Shown here piece by piece: positions 58,485 through 64,000 of a stretch of DNA of 64,000 nucleotides; position 1 is the first letter of the stretch, and each line of letters begins with the position of its first letter. A program made the translations under genes and the position numbers. The notes below the pieces were generated by a model. The model was not told the origin of the DNA. It ran no database searches and saw nothing but the letters and a program-made list of their open reading frames with translations. The DNA comes from Leisingera sp. ANG-M7. GTDB taxonomy: Bacteria > Pseudomonadota > Alphaproteobacteria > Rhodobacterales > Rhodobacteraceae. The DNA lies in contig NZ_JWLI01000002.1 of assembly GCF_000813965.1 (NCBI RefSeq), forward strand, positions 1-64,000. The letters run 5' to 3'.

Positions 58485-58724
58485 TCACAGCTCCAGCGGA
58501 TGCGCGCGGCCGCGCTCCGCCAGGCGGCGGTTCAGCTCTTTCGCCTCCGGCAGCCCGGCCTCCAGCGCAAAGACAAAGGCGTGGGTCAGGTAGAAACAGG
58601 CCGCATCAATATTGCCCGCCTCCTCCGCCTGATCACCGGCCAGCGTGTAGAGCCGGACCAGCTCCGCGCTGTCCTTGTCCTCATGCGCTTTCAGCAGCGC
58701 GTGGTCGAGCTCTGCGCGCTCCAT
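58485..58724 (-). CDS. Small helical (TPR-like) protein in the betaine operon
   Basis: A 79-residue protein. The sequence has repeating helices with Ala/Leu/Glu spacing: LDHALLKAHEDKDSAELVRLYTLAGDQAEEAGNIDAACFYLTHAFVFALEAG. The second part looks like a tetratricopeptide-type helix-turn-helix. I do not recognise a named family. It begins 3 bp after the aldehyde dehydrogenase stop and is 96 bp upstream of the oxidoreductase, so it is a real operon member by position. A scaffold or subunit role is possible; no function is assigned. Confidence 0.6.
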   Translation of the reverse strand: MERAELDHALLKAHEDKDSAELVRLYTLAGDQAEEAGNIDAACFYLTHAFVFALEAGLPEAKELNRRLAERGRAHPLEL

Positions 58725-58727
58725 GCC

Positions 58728-60179
58728 TCAGCCCTTCAGCGAAATCGCGATGTTCTTGGTGCGCACGTAGTTATAGAGCGCCTCCAAGCCTTTCTCGCGC
58801 CCGAAACCGGACTTGCCGACACCGCCGAAGGGGGTGGAAATGCCGCCCGCGAACCATTCATTTACAAACACCTGCCCCGCCCGCAGACGGTTCGCCACCC
58901 GGTGCGCCCGCGCCAGATCGCGGGTGAAGACACCGGCCACCAGCCCGAACTCGGTGCCGTTCGCCATGGCGATTGCCTCAGCTTCGGTGTCGAAGGGGGT
59001 AAAGCAGGTGACGGGTCCAAAGATCTCCTCCTGCGCGACGCGGGACGCGGGGTCCACATCCGCCAGAATGGTCGGCGCCATGAAATAGCCCTCGCGCTCC
59101 AGCCGGGCACCGCCCGAGGCCGCCCGCGCGCCGCTTTGGCGGGCGGTGGCGGTCAGGGTTTCGATCCCGTCCAGCTGGCGGGCAGAGATCACCGGCGTGA
59201 GGCCAGGGTTTTCCAGCCCGTGTCCGACGCTGAGGCCGTTTGCCAGCGCTGCGGCGCGCTCCACCGCTTCGTCGTAGATCGAGCGGTGCACCAGCACCCG
59301 CGACATGGCGGAGCAGACCTGACCCGCGTTGTAGAAAATGCCGCTTTGCAGGGAGGACATAAGCGTGTCCAGATTGGCGTCCTCAAACGCGACCGCGGCG
59401 GATTTGCCGCCCAGTTCCATCAGCGCAGGCGTCACCGGATTGGCGGCAGCACGCAGGATGGCCTGGCCGGTCGGGACCGAGCCGGTGAAGACGATCTGGT
59501 CGACGGCGGAGCTTTCCACCAGCCGCGCGCCGAGTTCCGAGCCGATGCCGTTCAGGATCGACACCGTCCCCGCGGGGACCTCCGCGCGTTCCAGCGCCAC
59601 GCCCAGCATTGCCAGCGCCATCGGGTCCAGTTCCGGCGATTTGATGATCACCGAATTTCCCGCGGCCATCGCGGGCGCCAGCGAGCGCGCCGCAATCGAC
59701 ACCGGGAAGTTCCACGGCACGATCTGGGCAGAAACGCCATAGGGCTCATAGACCGTATAGTCGGCATAATCCGGGCCAAGCGGGATCGACTTGCCTTCGA
59801 TCTTGTCGGCCATGCCGCCGTAATATTCGAAATACTGCGCGGCCTCTTCAAACTCGTCATGCGCCGCGCTGAGGCTCTTGCCGCTTTCCCGGCACAGCAG
59901 ATCCGCGCCCTCATCGGCAATACCGCGGATCTCCGCCGCGATGCGCTGCATCAGCTGGCCGCGCTTGGCGGGCTTCATCGCGGCCAGATCGCCGCGTTCG
60001 AAACTGGCCCGCGCCGCTTCCAGCGCTTTCGCCAGGGTTTCCTCACCCGCCAGCGCGCAGTCGCCCGCGTGGCTGCCGTTGCCCGGATCCTCGACGGCCA
60101 TGCGCGCACCGCCGTCGCCTTCGACCCATTCGCCGGCCAGGAAATTCCTGGCCAGCCCGTCTTTCAGGAAAGAACTCAT
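58728..60179 (-). CDS. Betaine-aldehyde-type aldehyde dehydrogenase
   Basis: A 483-residue aldehyde dehydrogenase. The N-terminus has FLAGEWVEGDGGARMAVEDPGNG. IVPWNFPVSIAARSLAPAMAAGN gives the cofactor region, MELGGKSAAVAFEDANLD the glutamate and YNAGQVCSAMSRVLVHRS the catalytic cysteine. STPFGGVGKSGFGREKGLEALYNYVRTKNI is the C-terminus. The family oxidises betaine aldehyde, aminobutyraldehyde and similar compounds. The start overlaps the Rieske stop by 4 bp. It could oxidise formaldehyde-derived or amino-aldehyde products of the demethylase. Confidence 0.9.
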   Translation of the reverse strand: MSSFLKDGLARNFLAGEWVEGDGGARMAVEDPGNGSHAGDCALAGEETLAKALEAARASFERGDLAAMKPAKRGQLMQRIAAEIRGIADEGADLLCRESGKSLSAAHDEFEEAAQYFEYYGGMADKIEGKSIPLGPDYADYTVYEPYGVSAQIVPWNFPVSIAARSLAPAMAAGNSVIIKSPELDPMALAMLGVALERAEVPAGTVSILNGIGSELGARLVESSAVDQIVFTGSVPTGQAILRAAANPVTPALMELGGKSAAVAFEDANLDTLMSSLQSGIFYNAGQVCSAMSRVLVHRSIYDEAVERAAALANGLSVGHGLENPGLTPVISARQLDGIETLTATARQSGARAASGGARLEREGYFMAPTILADVDPASRVAQEEIFGPVTCFTPFDTEAEAIAMANGTEFGLVAGVFTRDLARAHRVANRLRAGQVFVNEWFAGGISTPFGGVGKSGFGREKGLEALYNYVRTKNIAISLKG

Positions 60180-61330
60180 GCCTCGCGGCCCTTGGTCACC
60201 TGATCGGCCACCCAGGCGTGGAAATTATGGGTCGGTCCGTCCATCGCCGGGGAGAAGCGCCCGCCGTCGAACAGCTCGCCATGGCGGCCCTTCTGCATGC
60301 CCTCGACAACAAAGACGTCTTCCTCGAACACAGTCTTCCACAGTTTCGCGTTCTCGGTGCGCAGGGCTTCCAGCTCCGGGGTCTCGTCCGGGGTCTTGGC
60401 GTAGTAGAGCTCGATATGCTCGACGGTGTTCTCAGTGTCGACCGGCTCCAGGATGATCGCAAACGCATGGTCACGCTGCACGCCCAAGAGAACGTTTGGA
60501 TAAACGGCAGTGTATTCGCCGCCCTCATCCCACTTGCTGCTGAGGCCCTCGAAATCCGGGAACACCTCGCCGTTCTCGCCCTTCAACTGGCGGTAAACCA
60601 GGGTGCCCTGGCCGGAGTACTTGCCCGGCACCTCGATGTTGTAATGGTCCTCCAGCCGGGAATAGCTGTTGAGACCCGGATGCACCCAAGGCAGGTGGTA
60701 GCTCTCGCAGTAGTTCTCAACCGCCAGTTTCCAGTTGGTTTTGACTTCCAGTTTGAAACCGGAGTCCTCGCCGCCGTGATGAACCGGCGTTTCGAATTCC
60801 TTCCAGCGCTCCAGCAGGTCGGCGTGGGCCTCTTCAAACTCCGGCGCGGTGCCGTCAACGTTGACGAACACCACGTCGCGCCAGACGTAGGAGCGGATGC
60901 GCACCAGGCCCAGCTCGTCCAGCTTGATGTCTTCATGCTTGTTGTTGCCGGGGCCGCCCACATGCGGGGTGGAGACCAGACGGCCATCGAGACCATAGCA
61001 CCAGCTGTGATAGGCACAGCGGATGGCGCCGCGGATCTTGCCCGCCTTCTCAACCAGGATCATGCCGCGGTGGCGGCAGGTGTTCTGGAACACACCGACT
61101 TCACCGTCCTTGTCGCGAACGATCAGCAGCGGCATGCCCAGGAAATTCACCGGCTTCGCATAACCCGGCTCCGGCACGTCCTTGCCAAAGCCGATGCCCG
61201 ACCAGTTCGCAAACAGCACCGAGCGTTTTTCTTCGGCAAAAACAGCAGGGTCGATGTAATGGGCGTTCGGCAGGCCGTTGGCAACGTTGACCGGAGCCAT
61301 CACCGGGGCAAGCGAGTCATGCTTGTTCAT
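60176..61330 (-). CDS. Rieske non-heme iron oxygenase, betaine-demethylase type
   Basis: A 384-residue oxygenase. The Rieske cluster ligands are Cys85-x-His87 and Cys105-x2-His108. Mononuclear iron ligands lie in ENYCESYHLPWVHPGLNSYS (Glu209, His212, His217) plus a later Asp. Relatives include stachydrine demethylase and hydroxyproline-betaine demethylase, which fits the HpbD-like gene in the same operon. GGAGAG lies upstream of the ATG at 61330; an in-frame start at 61345 exists. It is the first gene of the operon that ends with the HpbD-like gene. No reductase gene is visible within it. A LysR gene is directly upstream on the same strand. Confidence 0.88.
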   Translation of the reverse strand: MNKHDSLAPVMAPVNVANGLPNAHYIDPAVFAEEKRSVLFANWSGIGFGKDVPEPGYAKPVNFLGMPLLIVRDKDGEVGVFQNTCRHRGMILVEKAGKIRGAIRCAYHSWCYGLDGRLVSTPHVGGPGNNKHEDIKLDELGLVRIRSYVWRDVVFVNVDGTAPEFEEAHADLLERWKEFETPVHHGGEDSGFKLEVKTNWKLAVENYCESYHLPWVHPGLNSYSRLEDHYNIEVPGKYSGQGTLVYRQLKGENGEVFPDFEGLSSKWDEGGEYTAVYPNVLLGVQRDHAFAIILEPVDTENTVEHIELYYAKTPDETPELEALRTENAKLWKTVFEEDVFVVEGMQKGRHGELFDGGRFSPAMDGPTHNFHAWVADQVTKGREA

Positions 61331-61426
61331 CTGGGGTCTCTCCATGGCAGGAAAAAGATGTGCGCGTTTTGCGCCATTGAAGGGAGAGAGCAGATTAACT
61401 CAATATCAGGAATTTTCGCCCTGAGG

Positions 61427-62341
61427 TTAGCTGAACTCATCCGAGCTTCGATTGACCTCGTCAATGACCCAATTACGAAGCAAACGGGCGGATTCCGACA
61501 GTTCCGCATCCGGCCGGCCTACCAGATGGAACCCGTGCGGCGCCGCCAGAACATGCGGGCCGATCGGCACCAGTTGGCGGCTGGTCAGCAGGGGGTGCAG
61601 CAGCCGCTGCCAGCCCAGCACCAGCCCCACTCCGTCCTGTGCAGCCTGCAAAGCCACCGCGTAGTTGTTGACCCGCACGCCCGGCGCGATGGGGCCGTCA
61701 TAGCCTAGCTGCTGAAACCAGTCGGCCCAGGTGGTCCAGCTTTTGTCATCCGAGTCCAGATGCAACAGCCGCTCCTGCGCCAGAACCTCCAGCGGACGGC
61801 CGGTGAGCTTGTCCGCCAGCTCTGCATTGCCGACCGGCACCAGGTGGTCGCGGTACAGTTCTGTCTGTTCCAGCTGGGTATCCCGTTCACGCCCGTAGCG
61901 AATATAAAAATCCACGTCCGGCATGCTGCGCAGGGGCCGGTCGTTGACGATCTGGTTGACGTTCACATCCGGGTGCCTGCCCCAGAACCGCACCACCGAG
62001 GGCGACAGCCACAGCGACGCAACGGCGGAAGTGGAGCCGATGGTAACAGTATCCCCGGTCTGCCGGTCGCGGATGGTCTTGAGGCTGAGCGAGATTTTTG
62101 AAAACGACGAGGCCAGGGATTCAAAAAGCGCCTCACCTTCTTCGGTCAGCTCAACGCCCCGGTGCTTGCGCTGGAACAGCGGCGCCTGCAGCTCTGCCTC
62201 CAGCGCCTTGACCTGGTGGCTGACCGCGCCGGGGGTCACCGACAGTTCCTGCGCGGCATTCTTGAAGCTCAGATGCCGGGCCGCGGCCTCAAAAGCCACA
62301 AGGGTGGTGAGCGGCGGCAGGTTATAGTGGCGGCGGGACAT
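61427..62341 (-). CDS. LysR-family transcriptional regulator (GcvA type)
   Basis: A 304-residue LysR protein. The winged helix is about residues 9-68 (PLTTLVAFEAAARHLSF, then TPGAVSHQVKALEAELQAPLFQRKHRG). The effector domain shows VTIGSTSAVASLWLSPSVV, VDFYIRYGRERD and APHGFHLVGRPDAEL. It is upstream of the Rieske operon on the same strand (96 bp), and is the likely activator of it. Its own transcript may extend into that operon. The compact hairpin group at 62435-62506 isolates it from the GlxA-type gene upstream. Confidence 0.88.
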   Translation of the reverse strand: MSRRHYNLPPLTTLVAFEAAARHLSFKNAAQELSVTPGAVSHQVKALEAELQAPLFQRKHRGVELTEEGEALFESLASSFSKISLSLKTIRDRQTGDTVTIGSTSAVASLWLSPSVVRFWGRHPDVNVNQIVNDRPLRSMPDVDFYIRYGRERDTQLEQTELYRDHLVPVGNAELADKLTGRPLEVLAQERLLHLDSDDKSWTTWADWFQQLGYDGPIAPGVRVNNYAVALQAAQDGVGLVLGWQRLLHPLLTSRQLVPIGPHVLAAPHGFHLVGRPDAELSESARLLRNWVIDEVNRSSDEFS

Positions 62342-62434
62342 ACTGCGGCTCCTGGCAAGCGGCTCGGATGAGCGGTCTTCATTTCAATATGAGGAAAACA
62401 TCTTTGAAGGCCAGACCGGAAATTTCAGGCGCCC

Positions 62435-62506
62435 GCCGTTTTTCCACGGGAAAAACGGCCATGAAAAATCGATTTTTCATGGCCGGAAACTGCGCCGGTT
62501 TCCGGC
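62435..62506. repeat. Three consecutive inverted repeats (triple hairpin)
   Basis: Three adjoining dyads. First, an 11-bp stem 62435-62445/62449-62459 (GCCGTTTTTCC and GGAAAAACGGC) with an ACG loop. Second, a perfect 30-bp palindrome 62456-62485, centred on ATCGAT and flanked by GGCCATG/CATGGCC. Third, a 9-bp stem GCCGGAAAC (62482-62490) with GTTTCCGGC (62498-62506) and a 7-base loop. Neighbouring arms overlap by 4 bases, so the second structure competes with the first and third. The block lies just after the GlxA/GbdR-type gene and upstream of the LysR start. It probably terminates transcription. Confidence 0.8.
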
Positions 62507-62510
62507 AGCC

Positions 62511-63461
62511 TCACCCAATCCGCCCGCGCTGCAGCATCGGCGTCACGTTAAAGGCCGCCTTGTATACTCTTGAGAAATGCCCCGGGCTGTCGAACCCGCA
62601 GCTGAGCGCCACATCCGTGACTGACGCCTCAGTCTGAATCAGCAGGTTGCGGGCCCGCTCCAGCCGCATTTCCATCGAATACTTCTTGGGTGAGGTGTTG
62701 AGGTACTTTCCGAACAGCCGCTCCAACTGGCGTGTCGAGATACCGATCTCATCTGCAATGCGGGCAGGGGAGATGGGATCGCTGATGTGGTCGTGCATCA
62801 TCTGGATGGCGCGGGCCAGGTGCGCGTTGCGCATGCCGTTGCGCGATTGCAGAGAGACCTTCTGTTCAGCCGTGGCATTGCGCACTGCGTTATAGACCAT
62901 CTGATCCGCCACCGCGACCGCCAGGTCATAGCCGTGCGCACGCTCGATCAGGTGCAGCATCAGATCCGCCGTGGCGGTGCCGCCGGAGGCGGTGACGTGC
63001 TTTTCGTCGGCCACAAACACACTGCGCACCAGGTTCACCTCCGGGAACGCCTCCATGAAACTGTCGTGGTACTCCCAGTGGATCGCCGCCTGCATCCCGT
63101 TCAGGAACCCGGCCTCTGCCAGCACCCAAGCACCGGAGCACAGCGCTCCCACCGCAACACCGCGCGCCTTTTCCCGCCTCAATGCGGCCAGCAGCGGTTT
63201 GGTCACATGGTTGCGCATATGGATGCCTGACAGGGCAAACAGCCGGTCGCTTTTCGGAGTCGCATCAAACCCGTAATGCACCAGCGTCACCGAACCATTA
63301 GAGCAAGTCGCAGTCTCGCCGTTTTCCGATCCGAACGACCATTCGTACAAGGCCTCGCCGCTGACAAGGTTGGCGATCCGCAGCGGCTCGACCGCGCAGG
63401 AAAACGCCAGATGCGAGAACTCCTCCACCAGGAGAAAGGCAAAATGCTGTGTCTTGGTCAT
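62511..63461 (-). CDS. GlxA/GbdR-type AraC regulator with DJ-1/PfpI domain
   Basis: A 316-residue regulator. The N-terminal part is a class I glutamine-amidotransferase-like sensor domain (FAFLLVEEFSHLAFSCAVEPLRIANL, AVGALCSGAWVLAEAG around residue 107), and the C-terminal 100 residues are an AraC pair of helix-turn-helices (ISPARIADEIGISTRQLERLFGKYLNTSPKKY, SVTDVALSCGFDSPGHFSRVYKAAFNVTP). GbdR, CdhR and related proteins control glycine betaine, choline and carnitine catabolism in other bacteria. Its place between a ProX gene and a Rieske demethylase operon supports the same role here. Confidence 0.88.
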   Translation of the reverse strand: MTKTQHFAFLLVEEFSHLAFSCAVEPLRIANLVSGEALYEWSFGSENGETATCSNGSVTLVHYGFDATPKSDRLFALSGIHMRNHVTKPLLAALRREKARGVAVGALCSGAWVLAEAGFLNGMQAAIHWEYHDSFMEAFPEVNLVRSVFVADEKHVTASGGTATADLMLHLIERAHGYDLAVAVADQMVYNAVRNATAEQKVSLQSRNGMRNAHLARAIQMMHDHISDPISPARIADEIGISTRQLERLFGKYLNTSPKKYSMEMRLERARNLLIQTEASVTDVALSCGFDSPGHFSRVYKAAFNVTPMLQRGRIG

Positions 63462-63534
63462 GGCTTGCCTCAGATAAGACGGGCTGCGCGAGGGGGTTGC
63501 CCCGCGCAGCCCGGTGGCATGGGTTTAGCTGTTA

Positions 63535-64000
63535 TTATTCCGCTGCAGCACGGGCCGCGTCCAGCCAGCTGTCGTAAGTTTCGCGATTGGCATCGATCCA
63601 TGCGTCCACGTGGCGGTCGATGTCGTCCGAGCCGTCCTCGCCATCGGCGATCAGCTTGTTCTGGGCCGAGATGTCGTTGATGTCGATCTTGGCCAGCTCG
63701 AACAGCTTAGCCGCGGCTGGGTTGGCGGCCAGAAACTCGTCCGTTGCAACGATGCGGATGCTGTCCACGGCAAAACCCAGGTCCTTTCCGTTGAAGGTGG
63801 TTTCCGCAGCGGCGCCATCGGGCAGCGAGGAGTAAGGCACGGCGAGGAATTCGACATTTTCACCTGGAACCAGCACGCCGGATACCCAGTACGGGGTCCA
63901 AGTGTAGTAGAGCACGTTCTCGCCGCCCTCGTTGCGGGCGATGGTGTCAGCGATGATGGCGTTGTACTCACCCTGGTTGTGGTTGACGGTCTCGCGAAGA
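63535..64000 (-). CDS. proX: Glycine-betaine/proline-type ABC substrate-binding protein, C-terminal part (cut by window edge)
   Basis: The minus strand frame enters at the right edge and runs to a stop at 63535, giving about 155 residues of the C-terminal part. NVLYYTWTPYWVSGVLVPGENVEFLAVPYSSL is a block of the ProX/OpuAC family; the Trp residues near TWTPYW belong to the ligand pocket of quaternary-ammonium receptors. The start lies outside the window. The gene is upstream of the GbdR-like gene and on the same strand, so ligand uptake and regulation are linked. Choline, glycine betaine or proline betaine are likely ligands. Confidence 0.83.
   Translation of the reverse strand, partial: LRETVNHNQGEYNAIIADTIARNEGGENVLYYTWTPYWVSGVLVPGENVEFLAVPYSSLPDGAAAETTFNGKDLGFAVDSIRIVATDEFLAANPAAAKLFELAKIDINDISAQNKLIADGEDGSDDIDRHVDAWIDANRETYDSWLDAARAAAE

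Noticed and set aside
58500-60203. 567-codon open frame on the plus strand
   Set aside because: It is antisense to the aldehyde dehydrogenase at 58728-60179, and has Arg/His/Gln-rich low-complexity translation.
1-64000. tRNA or rRNA genes, CRISPR arrays, insertion sequences, riboswitches
   Set aside because: I saw no cloverleaf ends, regular direct repeats, transposase motifs or known riboswitch cores in the intergenic regions; very small RNAs cannot be excluded by eye.

Overview
The window looks like a chromosomal stretch from a marine alphaproteobacterium of the Rhodobacteraceae (roseobacter group; Leisingera, Phaeobacter or Ruegeria would fit). This is inferred from the GC-rich codon use, the dense set of ABC/TRAP uptake systems and GcvA-type LysR regulators, non-pyrrolysine MttB proteins, a GbdR-like regulator and a Na+-NQR operon. 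Nothing was searched; all family calls are by eye.

Most of the 64 kb is a mosaic of catabolic clusters for methylated amines, betaines and amino acids. (A) 1-2131: end of a Na/Pi symporter, a HisN-like phosphatase and a LuxR-type regulator. (B) 2230-17020: a ureohydrolase (agmatinase type), a complete polyamine-type ABC transporter with two binding proteins and a TetR repressor with two visible operators, then a trimethylamine-dehydrogenase-like flavoprotein, a Rieske oxygenase and an MttB-family methyltransferase, facing an enolase-superfamily enzyme and a GMC oxidoreductase. (C) 17126-28948: LysR, a Cys/Met-metabolism PLP enzyme, a TPP enzyme, LysR, a TAXI-TRAP transporter, a DadA-like oxidase, an Asp/Glu racemase and a class V aminotransferase. 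(D) 29104-43600: a dimethylglycine/sarcosine dehydrogenase-like protein, an AbrB-Doc toxin-antitoxin pair, a LysR, MmgE/PrpD plus a second MttB, then a translationally coupled hydantoinase operon (HyuA, HyuB, HisC-like, racemase) and an aldehyde dehydrogenase.

(E) 43910-55816: housekeeping and respiration. A lone NodT outer-membrane protein is followed by nqrM and apbE, a small unrelated block (membrane peptide, CBS protein, IalB-like lipoprotein, MarR, YceI), then nqrABCDEF on the minus strand. (F) 56173-64000: a second betaine cluster, all on the minus strand. Read in transcription order it has the end of a glycine-betaine/proline binding protein (ProX), a GlxA/GbdR-type AraC regulator, a LysR, a Rieske oxygenase, an aldehyde dehydrogenase, a 79-residue helical protein, an MDR oxidoreductase and a 4-hydroxyproline-betaine-epimerase-like enolase.

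How the parts fit: the window holds two Rieske demethylase candidates, a TMADH-like enzyme, a DMGDH-like enzyme and two MttB proteins, with uptake systems and aldehyde dehydrogenases for the released units. This suggests a hub for stripping methyl groups from several quaternary amines. The most interesting single lead is the TMADH-like protein. It keeps the 6-S-cysteinyl-FMN cysteine, the 4Fe-4S cysteines and the catalytic Tyr/His/Asp, but replaces the aromatic substrate bowl with acidic residues. Beside an agmatinase and a polyamine transporter, this points to a methylated guanidino or polyamine substrate. Neither MttB has a corrinoid protein gene in the window.
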